A model generated the notes under the pieces. The model was given only the letters and a program-made list of their open reading frames with translations, was not told where the DNA came from and did no database searches. 64,000 bases of DNA from Xestospongia bergquistia (lineage: Eukaryota; Porifera; Demospongiae; Haplosclerida; Petrosiidae): the NCBI GenBank assembly GCA_963965975.1, contig OZ014421.1:2903001-2967000 (forward strand). The letters are read 5' to 3'. Made by a program: the position numbers and the translations under genes. Below are positions 36,701 to 40,959 of this stretch, piece by piece; the stretch's first letter is position 1, and every line of letters starts with the position of its first letter.

Positions 36701-37449
36701 GTGTAGATCCTTGCTCTGTCACTTCTAGAAGAAAAACAAGTAAACAACATGGTATGTACATAATTGACATTCATTTTGTTGAGGCAATTGACCTATTTTT
36801 AATGCTGTTTTATTGTAGATGAATTAGGACAAGAAATGTTTGACATTTCAAGCAAAAATCTAGGTGAGAGTACCAAACTTAAAGAATTCTTAGATTATAA
36901 CATTTAAAACTCACAAAATCCACGTATAATTCTCACCTTTTTAACAGATAATTCTGATCTTATCTCAGTTAGCTCAAATCTACCAAATGGACCACTAGGT
37001 AACCAGTTCAACATTGATTTTTTTAATGGATTGATCATATAGATGAGTGTCACCTTTCTGCTCTTGTAAAGTTTGTAAAAGAAGTTGATGACTGGGAAAT
37101 TTTGGGCATACATCTTGGTATTAAAGATGCAGTAATTAAAGATATTAAAGTGCTCAATCACTTTCAACCTGCACCATCTCGTAAAGACATGTTAGTAAAG
37201 TGGTTAAAAGGTGGTCATGCAAACAGAGCAGACTTCATTAAAGCTCTAAGAGCAATTGATGAAAATCGTATTGTGCAAGAAATTTTATCACAAAATGGTA
37301 GTCAGACTGTCATGACAATTTTTCATTTCTAAAAAAAAATTTCTAAAATTAACTTGCTAGCAATTTATAACTCTGTCTTATATATTACAGATGATAGAGC
37401 TGATATTCCATCAACTATAAATGAGGCTACAAATGACAACACCAAATGA
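633..37449 (+). CDS. Ankyrin-Roc-COR-Death (ROCO/DAPK1-like) gene, 5' partial
   Basis: Multi-exon gene entering from the left edge. Exons inferred from splice borders and phase: 633-731, 9143-9241, 18328-18426, 24616-24714, 33458-33530, 34222-36065, 36208-36652, 36707-36751, 36819-36863, 36948-36998, 37043-37297, 37391-37449. Every junction keeps frame and no internal stop appears. Domain order is ankyrin repeats, Roc-like GTPase with P-loop, COR, linker, Death domain, as in the C-terminal part of DAPK1; MFHAS1 and LRRK proteins share the Roc-COR core. By family, such proteins are cytosolic GTP-dependent scaffolds in cell-death or immune signalling; that role is inferred. Whether a kinase or further ankyrin repeats precede it cannot be seen. 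Introns of 6-9 kb hold the transposons described below. An AATAAA lies 60 bases after the stop. Confidence 0.85.
1277..4371 (-). pseudogene. Ty3/gypsy gag-pol, decayed and truncated
   Basis: Read on the minus strand from 4371 down, the order is gag, protease, reverse transcriptase, RNase H, integrase zinc finger. Gag ends in two zinc knuckles (CYRCGGQH... and CHVCHKRGH..., 3535-3665). Protease shows ELDTGASLSMIS (about 3330-3365). Reverse transcriptase carries YIDDILITG (about 2500-2530). RNase H shows LTCDASPIGVGAVI (about 2050-2095) and is followed by ANADALSRLP (about 1720-1750). The integrase H2C2 finger ends with CTICQ near 1300, where similarity stops, so the integrase core and 3' LTR are missing. 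Frameshifts and stops separate the domains. The primer-binding-like TGGCAACGAGGG is at 4357-4368. It lies in an intron of the ROCO gene, antisense to it. Confidence 0.85.
4372..4540 (-). repeat. Probable gypsy 5' LTR, copy 1
   Basis: The + strand sequence from TGTGATGTATTAACTC lies just beyond the primer-binding-like site, as an LTR should, and recurs at 15322-15490. The outer end is uncertain (TG...CA ends would give about 170 bases). No matching 3' LTR is in the window. Confidence 0.5.
4600..6035 (-). pseudogene. Ginger/GIN-like integrase-type transposase, copy 1 (broken)
   Basis: On the minus strand an ATG near 6028 begins MADSDCANLEECSKL. A YLYIVEKRYSKECTATRKRE segment follows, then an H2C2-like region, a core with GIDFIGPI (about 5310), and a C-terminal part with CVFAYNTSKHASSLYT (about 4800-4860). 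There is no reverse transcriptase or gag in this unit and the start is its own ATG. That fits a Ginger-type DNA transposon, whose transposase resembles gypsy integrase, better than a retroelement; GIN1-like genes derive from the same source. A 41-base tandem duplication near 5905-5985 breaks the N-terminal frame, and further stops occur. Copy 2 lies at 15630-16855. Confidence 0.65.
6125..7470 (-). pseudogene. IS630/Tc1-like transposase remnant
   Basis: Minus-strand fragments in order: an N-terminal part starting MDPKTVNLKFLEGCYALI (7470), RSFCQRVNEELQPNV (about 6830), FHVLDQQKG (about 6710), a first catalytic region HDES near 6510 reached by frameshift, KPKCKGAGIMASDFIDEHN (about 6400-6460), and FNPIERCWGQSKRYTR near 6290-6340, which holds the final catalytic Glu. 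The piece that would hold the second catalytic Asp is deleted between about 6370 and 6400, so the element cannot be active. It is a different lineage from the intact element at 9978-11813. Confidence 0.7.
7480..8518. other. Intronic stretch with degenerate repeat pieces
   Basis: I see no gene here. Bases 7920-7975 can be read as an acidic MFCFENSDDEFLDDEE peptide that resembles piggyBac N termini but is too short to call. Bases 8150-8400 match 12100-12260 and 29760-29950, so they belong to the duplicated intron unit. Confidence 0.5.
8549..8860. repeat. piggyBac-related non-autonomous repeat upstream of ankyrin exon 2
   Basis: Near-identical copy of the block at 30-345, in the same position and orientation relative to the ankyrin exon. 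Single-base differences and one short deletion (a run around gtaatgaac is missing) show the copies have since diverged. Confidence 0.6.
9143..9241 (+). CDS. Ankyrin-repeat exon, unit 2
   Basis: A second 99-base phase 0/0 exon with the same acceptor and donor context as unit 1. It starts DGRTALHCAAFNNHPEIIKI and is open throughout. It differs from unit 1 at two residues (Y to C, S to F). The surrounding intron is nearly identical for about 600 bases upstream and 300 bases downstream, so the whole segment was duplicated. Confidence 0.88.
9978..11813 (-). mobile_element. Complete IS630/Tc1/mariner-superfamily DNA transposon
   Basis: The element is bounded by TA dinucleotides (9976-9977 and 11814-11815) and by inverted repeats of about 24 bases. 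The left end reads TAGTCCATTCCCGTTCACCT and the right end, reversed, reads TAGTCTATTCGCGTTCACCT. One uninterrupted transposase gene (10552-11745, minus) fills most of it. TA target duplication plus the DDE transposase fits the superfamily. The intact frame and near-matching ends suggest recent insertion into ankyrin intron 2. Confidence 0.85.
10552..11745 (-). CDS. IS630/Tc1-like transposase, 397 aa, long D-E spacing
   Basis: Open frame of 397 residues. The N-terminal half has two helix-turn-helix-like segments (GLSLRTINRIHQEY near residue 22; LCSVLDKIKEEFGFPG near 82). Catalytic residues appear as D152 in VYTDETWVN, D243 in VIILDNASYH and E325 in ELNPIELAWASVKGYV. The second spacing is 81 residues instead of the usual 34-37. 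The extra segment (about 251-315) is Lys/Gln-rich and contains a second HTH-like stretch. As I recall, a DD82E lineage (Sailor) of this superfamily exists in aquatic animals and this protein may belong to it. The start could also be Met9 (MYKLTTNL). It cuts and pastes DNA at TA sites; activity is inferred only from intactness. Confidence 0.85.
   Translation of the reverse strand: MKILLVLKMYKLTTNLVNATGLSLRTINRIHQEYVSHDGQFLTPVKRYGVSRIRINHDSFDRERIRRTIHNFYCRKEYPTLCSVLDKIKEEFGFPGGRFCLWRVLKEMGYSYKKKDNKQFLYEQRNILEQRDTYLRQIRQLRQQNVNLVYTDETWVNAHHSNDYVWVNSDGKGGWKVPSGKGERLIVLHAGGVNGWVEEAELVFKSKTNSADYHDEMNSEHFLEWMTEKLLPTLDEPSVIILDNASYHNKQQNKPPTTQNKKSEIQKWLDEHNITYEPTDIKKILLDKVKQHRPKPIYLTDELANEYGHNILRLPVGHCELNPIELAWASVKGYVAKHNTHYNLTHVQQLVPEGIKHTTVDMWKNFCRHVEEVEKNYIEKDGIVEDTLDEMVITIGE
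11830..13518. repeat. Duplicated intron segment (third copy)
   Basis: No coding signal. Bases 11950-12300 match 29620-29970. Bases 12350-12580 match 22910-23110. Bases 12670-13500 match 16978-17830 and 23230-24110. Differences are scattered substitutions and small indels. These matches make it part of the repeated ankyrin-unit intron. Confidence 0.65.
13519..14340. repeat. Relic ankyrin unit without a recognisable ankyrin exon
   Basis: It begins TTAACCCTTAGAGG and continues with gaacgaggaatgttaattaa, as the other repeat blocks do. Bases 14050-14200 resemble the sequence downstream of ankyrin exons (a ttggtatctagaaagtata module and a ttgaatgaaac-like module). In between, where the exon should be, I cannot read an ankyrin repeat. 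It appears to be an older, diverged unit. Confidence 0.45.
14341..15004. other. AT-rich intron, nothing recognised
   Basis: Short open frames only, with no domain or repeat that I can name. It ends at 15005, where the second gypsy/Ginger fragment begins abruptly. Confidence 0.5.
15005..15321 (-). pseudogene. Gypsy gag 5' end, copy 2 fragment
   Basis: On the minus strand a gag start (MGEFFPE...) and the beginning of a gag coding region (15005-15165) match 4060-4197 of copy 1. Similarity stops sharply at 15005. The leader and the primer-binding-like TGGCGACAAGGG (about 15307-15318) separate it from the LTR. Confidence 0.65.
15322..15490 (-). repeat. Probable gypsy 5' LTR, copy 2
   Basis: Matches 4372-4540, including the TGTGATGTATTAACTCAG start next to the primer-binding-like site. 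As in copy 1, it is followed directly by the Ginger-like integrase gene on its upstream side. Confidence 0.5.
15600..16855 (-). pseudogene. Ginger/GIN-like integrase-type transposase, copy 2
   Basis: Better preserved N terminus than copy 1: MADSNRANLEECSKLTNNTY at 16852, then (after one shift) LLLKRELRSMAGRDDFGEFD and KREIRKKAEKFVVNDGELFY (16570-16740). A zinc-finger-like HIDITSGHLEIDKTVARI follows near 16400. The core shows GIDFIGPI (about 16165), LTSDQGREF (about 16050) and the NGLDEWW region (about 15900), giving a D-D-E order. The C terminus with FEVMFGRKAVLPVQLTTL is at 15700-15770. Part of the core present in copy 1 (YVLPLSDYFAKWVEAVPL) is deleted near 16125, and one in-frame stop interrupts the finger. 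Non-functional, but informative about the original protein. Confidence 0.68.
17828..18050. repeat. piggyBac-related non-autonomous repeat upstream of ankyrin exon 3
   Basis: Shorter version of the same block. It starts at TTAACCCTTAG (TTAA is the piggyBac target), runs through gaacgaggaatgttaattaa and joins the tail module near 17950. The front module seen at 30-185 is absent here. Confidence 0.5.
18328..18426 (+). CDS. Ankyrin-repeat exon, unit 3
   Basis: A third copy, 99 bases, phase 0/0, starting NGRTALHCAASNNHPEIIKI and ending GADITAVNK. The first codon is AAT instead of GAT (N for D). Splice borders are conserved and the reading frame is open. Confidence 0.87.
20802..21008 (-). pseudogene. 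MULE transposase catalytic fragment, copy 1
   Basis: Minus-strand frame MELGLPTYLPLCEDSNGQSE continues through IGVCLLVSKNASSMKWMIDT and ends IRKRDVLK. It matches the central part of MULE transposases of the ZSWIM-like type found in animals. Other parts of the protein (for example an RVNKKMLQQQLCQE region near 21390) are scattered around it in different frames. Confidence 0.65.
21990..22395. other. Insertion inside the right end of MULE copy 1
   Basis: About 400 bases that interrupt the terminal repeat and are absent from copy 2. They contain a direct 18-base duplication (ctccttctgtacaattag) at 22198-22236. I recognise no gene in it. Confidence 0.45.
24116..24340. repeat. piggyBac-related non-autonomous repeat upstream of ankyrin exon 4
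   Basis: Almost identical to 17828-18050, with the same TTAACCCTTAG start and the same short form. This supports a direct duplication of the unit 3 segment. Confidence 0.5.
24616..24714 (+). CDS. Ankyrin-repeat exon, unit 4
   Basis: A fourth copy, 99 bases, phase 0/0, starting DGWTALHYVAFNNHPEIIKL. It is the most divergent at protein level (R to W, A to V, I to L, T to A) but is still open with intact splice sites. It lies about 6.3 kb after unit 3, matching the spacing of the large tandem duplication. Confidence 0.87.
25525..25743 (-). pseudogene. PHD-like zinc finger at the MULE C terminus
   Basis: A 72-residue frame with C-x2-C (CKICHH), IIYDSCLEWYHFSCAG and WFCTSCFA. This is the C4HC3 order of a PHD finger, with one position altered (Y-D-S-C where C-D-x-C is usual). 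In MULE proteins of animals such fingers occur at the C terminus; here it would mark chromatin or substrate binding. The frame is open but separated from the catalytic part by stops. Confidence 0.62.
27464..27832 (-). pseudogene. MULE transposase catalytic fragment, copy 2
   Basis: A 122-residue frame, MELGLPTYLLLCEDLNGQSE onward, containing ADKDIGKRDVLKQCLPNACV and LICLFHILQLFR. In MULE transposases the second catalytic Asp sits in a xDKD context before such a CxxH helix, so ADKD (near 27655) is the likely acidic residue. The fragment continues ITCEKLGL, as in ZSWIM1/3-like proteins, then loses similarity. Confidence 0.7.
28999..29619. mobile_element. Non-autonomous inverted-repeat element, 0.6 kb
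   Basis: It is much richer in G and C than its surroundings. Left end TCTCGCGTAGCCAGCCCCTC, right end CTGGCTACGCGAT, flanked by a 7-base direct repeat GACTTAG (28992-28998 and 29620-29626). The inverted repeats are unusually long: 28999-29165 pairs with about 29480-29618, and after a 50-base interruption pairing resumes (29213-29262 with about 29410-29455). The superfamily is uncertain. A short coding remnant lies in the loop. Confidence 0.78.
29319..29390 (+). pseudogene. Short helicase-like start peptide inside the inverted-repeat element
   Basis: ATG to TGA coding 23 residues, starting MDNREAAIQAAATRLGVTLK. From memory it resembles the extreme N terminus of RecQ-like helicase proteins that are repeated in sponge and coral genomes. 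The match is short and ends in a stop, so it may be a remnant of an autonomous parent element. Confidence 0.35.
29627..30185. repeat. Duplicated intron segment
   Basis: Starts ttagcctgtctcaaatatta and matches 11960-12300 for about 340 bases. Bases 30040-30185 match 22685-22835. No coding signal. Confidence 0.6.
30186..31125 (-). pseudogene. Gypsy reverse-transcriptase relic
   Basis: Minus strand from 31125 down: LIELKEPSALFT near 31010, PLSLKSK near 30965, SKVDIP and EWCA near 30880-30920, then degraded pieces corresponding to the HYFNKLP region of the polymerase domain. The order and spacing match a gypsy polymerase, different from and older than the element at 1277-4371. Many stops and shifts are present. 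No LTR seen. Confidence 0.55.
31126..33457. other. AT-rich intron before the last ankyrin exon
   Basis: About 2.3 kb with only short frames. I recognise no domain, inverted repeat or RNA gene. It separates the repeated units from the conserved 3' half of the ROCO gene. Confidence 0.5.
33458..33530 (+). CDS. Terminal ankyrin half-repeat exon of the ROCO gene
   Basis: A 73-base exon after a cactcag acceptor, coding DGMTPAECAHSRGYGDMARL followed by IIDE, a capping ankyrin repeat. It starts in phase 0, as the ankyrin exons end, and ends in phase 1 with the single G that completes the Ala codon at the start of the GTPase exon. This phase match ties the ankyrin array to the GTPase. Confidence 0.86.
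33531..34221. other. ROCO gene intron
   Basis: GTATGT donor at 33531 and ctttattacag acceptor at 34221. AT-rich, nothing else seen. Confidence 0.7.
34222..36065 (+). CDS. Roc-like GTPase and COR exon of the ROCO gene
   Basis: A single 1844-base exon coding about 614 residues. The acceptor ctttattacag ends at 34221; an ATG at 34200 belongs to the intron. The P-loop GPPCVGKT lies near residue 30. A Ser/Thr/Glu-rich low-complexity insert follows (about residues 80-235), then a switch II-like LDSGGQPQF near 34970-34996 and IIGTCYDK where the NKxD-type motif is expected. From about residue 420 a COR-like region begins (IPVRWYMFELRLKEEA, then a helix-rich winged-helix segment). The long acidic insert between G1 and G3 is unusual for a small GTPase. 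The exon is fully open and is the best-supported coding sequence in the window. Confidence 0.88.
36208..36652 (+). CDS. C-terminal COR exon of the ROCO gene
   Basis: A 445-base exon, phase 0 in and phase 1 out, starting GVFPAVVVALVD after a tttttag acceptor and ending at ATTG before GTAGGT. It codes about 148 residues with alternating beta-strand-like hydrophobic stretches (for example LRYAVLLYSEDLFGSVLLVD) and a putative ligand-proximal WIEVYYNG segment. This fits the C-terminal half of a COR domain or the beta-rich region that follows it in sponge and cnidarian ROCO-like proteins. The exact fold is inferred. Confidence 0.82.
36707..36998 (+). CDS. Three linker mini-exons of the ROCO gene
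   Basis: Exons 36707-36751, 36819-36863 and 36948-36998 are 45, 45 and 51 bases long, all phase 1/1. They code a polar linker (DPCSVTSRRKTSKQH, DELGQEMFDISSKNL, DNSDLISVSSNLPNGPL). Because they are symmetric they can be included or skipped without shifting frame, so splice isoforms with different spacing to the Death domain are possible. Confidence 0.75.
37043..37297 (+). CDS. Death-domain exon of the ROCO gene
   Basis: A 255-base phase 1/1 exon coding 85 residues. It starts DECHLSALVKFVKEVDDWEI, continues with LGIHLGIKDAVIKDI and ends with LVKWLKGGHANRADFIKALR then IVQEILSQN. This is the six-helix Death-domain pattern, including the W in helix 2 and the MLVKWLK helix 5 signature. In this family it would bind other Death-domain proteins. 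The domain lies at the C terminus, as in DAPK1. Confidence 0.85.
37391..37449 (+). CDS. Last exon of the ROCO gene
   Basis: A 59-base exon after a tattacag acceptor, read in phase 1 as DDRADIPSTINEATNDNTK and then TGA at 37447. It gives a short polar tail after the Death domain. Confidence 0.8.
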
Positions 37450-37509
37450 AGCTGAGGAAATAGATAACATACACATTTTCTAACATTGTTTTACGTAATT
37501 AAGTTTTAG

Positions 37510-37515
37510 AATAAA
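37510..37515 (+). promoter_or_regulatory. Polyadenylation signal AATAAA of the ROCO gene
   Basis: A canonical AATAAA lies 60 bases downstream of the TGA at 37447 and is followed by a T-rich stretch. It is the likely mRNA 3' end signal, though AATAAA is common in such AT-rich DNA. Confidence 0.5.
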
Positions 37516-38770
37516 ATGATATTTTAGTTGTTGATTTTCATTATAACTTATGATTTGTGTGTTAAGTTTGTGTTAGTTTATAAGTCAATTTTTTTCTACT
37601 GAAATCTATATTTTTGTTAAATCGTTAGCTAACACTACTTTTAGCAATGAAATTGATATCAATAGTGATATAGAAAAAATAACATACGAATCACAACTTG
37701 CATACATGTTCATCAAATTAGAAAGTTTTTCTGGAAATGCTGAATTAGCTAATATACTCTTGAGTAATCATATTGCTTCTATACATTGAAAGAACATAAT
37801 ACATATTGTATATTTTATTCATTTTACAGTAGAAATTTATACAAAATGTCATGGAGGAGTGTGCAGTACACACGCAAATGTTTACTTTTCAGAAAAAAGT
37901 AGTTACTTGAGGATAACAAAATTTTCTTTTGATTGGTGCTATGGTATGATGAAGCAAAAGTTTTGATACACTAAAGTTAACTGAAGTAGAATGAGATTGT
38001 GAATGTCATGAAGGACTCTTTAGTTATCGACATCACTCAATTAGTTTTCAGTGAAGATGGTCCAATATTGGTACCTACCCGTGTCCCATATTTTAAACAT
38101 GCATTTACTTTAAAGGTATAACCATGTTACAATTGTTACCTGACAAATTCCAATTAATCAACATCAACTTCCTGTGGGTGGCCAAATTGACTTCATTATC
38201 CAAGTTTTACTCGAGGTCACGTTTGATCAGTTTTCTGAGAGCTGTACGTTCTACTTTTAGTTGTTGTATAATGGTTATTGGTTATATTCTTAGAGTTTGA
38301 AGCTTGTGTCAACAACTGTAGATGAAAAAAAAAGCTTCGTGATACCAATTTCATTCGCTGTTACTTCACCTAGATTTGTGACAGTTTTTATAAGTCTGTT
38401 ACTCATTCTGAATTATTTTTATGTCTCTGGAAATCAAAAGGTAAGTGAAACACAATGAAATTGTATGTAGGTGTTCTAACATGCATGTATATAACACAGA
38501 TTCTGTTAGACACCTAAAATAGGAAATACGAGTATACTATTGAGTCATGATGTAGTTTGATAATAAGTGTGAATACATAGAGATTTGTACAGACATTAGA
38601 ACAATTTGAAGTTAAGTGAAGTTTTGTGTGATAGAATATTAACAAATGTGGTAGTGAAGTTTTGTATGATAGATCTCAAAGCATGGATGTAAATGTAGTA
38701 GTGTTTTACATTGTTTGCATCTGTATTGTGTTTGTGATCGCTTTTGTTTTCTAGATCGGCACACGTCATA
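37516..38770. other. Intergenic, nothing recognised
   Basis: Region between the ROCO gene end and a piggyBac relic. Short acidic frames near 37640-37760 do not resemble a known domain. A gttttctag acceptor-like site at about 38746-38754 precedes the piggyBac end. Confidence 0.45.
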
Positions 38771-40590
38771 TTATTGACGACCTCCATAAGGTGTGTCGGT
38801 TGGTATTGGCTCAGGAAAAGGCCTTTTTGTTAGCCTAAGTGGTAATTCAACTGACATGAAATGCTGAGAGACATGACTTTGGAAGCCATCAAGGAGACTT
38901 TTCCCAACCTCGATTCGAAAGTCTAGTTGGGTGAGTTTCTTGCTATTATGGATGTTGTATAAAATATGTGCATTGACGAGACACAGGTCCAGCAAATGAA
39001 AGAATACTCTTTCCCACCATTTCACCCTCCTATGAGTAAAGCTGTAGTACAAAATCAGTTGGTCTGATTTATCTACTCCTCCCATGTACTGATTATAGTC
39101 CTCGACTACCTTTGGTTTCTTGATGGTTTCTGTTCCATCAGCAAAATGCTTTGTCCTCCTCTTCTTTGAGGTGACACTCATCATGAAATGTAGAGAGCAT
39201 ACAGACCTCACGTTTATCTTTCCACTTTGGACACATCATTTTATCGTCATCTGTTCGTTCGGAGTATAACTCTCCTTTTGTTAACTTATGATTTTTGAAG
39301 GATTGATTTATCCCACATCTGTTACTGTTGAGTGTTCCACAAGCATTGAATCCAAGATGGATCAGGTCAGTAAAAAGTGCTGTTGAGGTGTAAAAATTAT
39401 CAATGTAGACCTCATAAGTGTTTCCAACTAAATCTTGAGGTAGTTCTAGAACAACTCAATGTGCTAATACGTTTTCCACAGTGTTATTTGTCTCTTTACC
39501 TGTGTACAATTTCCAATTGTACACATAGCCATTTGTTGAATCAGCTAGTACCCAAGCTTTCATGCCCCATTTTGTAGGTTTTTTGTGCATGTATTGTATC
39601 CATGATAAACTTCCTTTGAAGCTTATCATGGATTCATTGATTGACAGATATTGAGAAGGCTTATAGTAGCTTGTAAGAAGTTTGTCGAAAAATGTCTGAT
39701 TTTATAAATTCTATCATAATCTGGACTATCCCGTGATGGCATGTTATCAGTATAATTTAGATGTAGAAACTTCATTAGAAGCTCGAATCTGCGTCCCGAC
39801 ATAACAGAGAAGTTCGTATTAGCAAATGGCCACTTCTGACTCCAGTAACTCCTAAAAAAGTACACTCTAGTAATTTACTCGTTAATGTTATGTCAAATAT
39901 ATAAGTGTATATGTAATGTATATGTTTCATACCTAATAGTAGGGTATCCAACAATTCCCATAGCAATAATTATTGAGAGTAAAGCGTCTACCTCTTTTAG
40001 AGACATAGGTTGTTTTACCCAGTCATGAGCTCTAGCCATAGAATGACTGGCCATAAATTCAGAGTGCTTATGTGTATACTGGTTAGCGAATCGAGTAGTC
40101 TCTTCCCATATGTTTTTCTTGATATCGTCATTGAAAAGTCCAATGGAGATTTATTGAGCATATTTGGGATAGTATGTTGATAAGTAACGGAGTGTCCTAA
40201 TAGAAATTTCATGTTAGTAAATGTTTATGATATTTTCAATATTTTCTAATATTATGTATTATGTTAAGAATGTAATTTTATAAATATTTTTGGACAATAA
40301 TTTTATATACACCTTTTCACATATTATTTATTAAAAAAGATGATGTAAGTGTAGTATAATGTCATTATTACCTGGAGACTGATATGAGCTAGAAAATAGC
40401 TCACCAGTACAAGTTGAACTAGAGCTAGTTCGCTCTTTGCAAGAGGTAAGGGTGGAGCTGGAGATTGCAGTGCAGCTGGATTTTCTTCGTCTTCCACATC
40501 TTCATCCGTAATGTAACCATCGAAGTTGTCTTCAGATTCACCATCACTAGGCATTTCTTCAAGGTAATTTAACAGGAAATTAAGGTCTGA
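38771..40590 (-). pseudogene. piggyBac-like transposase, decayed
   Basis: Minus-strand order from the right: acidic N terminus MPSDGESEDNFDGYITDEDV (40554), FANQYTHKHSEFMASHSMA (about 40100), MSLKEVDALLSIIIAMGIVG (about 39990), YWSQKWPFANTNFSVMSGRR (about 39850), LSINESMISFKG (about 39630), MHKKPTKWGMKAWVLADS, VYIDNFYTSTALF (about 39400) and YNQYMGGVDKSDQL (about 39090). The first catalytic position reads SINES where the family has S-L-D-E, so the Asp is replaced by Asn. One stop and one frameshift (about 39200) break the frame. A gap of about 85 bases between 39850 and 39935 may be an intron. Confidence 0.75.
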
Positions 40591-40596
40591 GGGTAG

Positions 40597-40800
40597 ATAT
40601 CTTTTCTACGAGCCATAATCCCACCAGTAGCTTCTAACTGGAGACAGCTAGGAGAGGCTCTTAGGATCCACTATGGAGATTTAGAGTCCATCTTAAACAA
40701 TAGATTACGAGATCCTTATAGGCTTTCTGATGCTCTTCAATTGTCGTTTGATAAGTCTACTTGTCAAGTTACCTGGAAAACTATAATAACCTCAGTGGAG
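40597..40800 (+). pseudogene. Death-domain-like exon fragment
   Basis: After a possible gggtag acceptor the + strand reads ISFLRAIIPPVASNWRQLGE, then ALRIHYGDLESI and DALQLSFDKSTCQVTWKTII. This follows Death-domain helix spacing (W-x2-LGEALRI-x3-DLESI ... ALQLSF ... TWKTII). The 3' border has no strong donor. It lies right next to the N terminus of the piggyBac relic, so it may be an exon stranded by that insertion. Which gene it belonged to is unknown. Confidence 0.5.
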
Positions 40801-40959
40801 TTACCACCTTTTTATTTTTATGCTATTTTTTTCTATTTCAAGAACATCAGTTTACTTTTGAAATTTGAAAGTACTTCCTTTAATTGGTGTATATTAAGAA
40901 TTGTTTGGTTTAAATTGATTAAAATAAAATTATGAAGTCAACCTGTACACCATAAAAAT

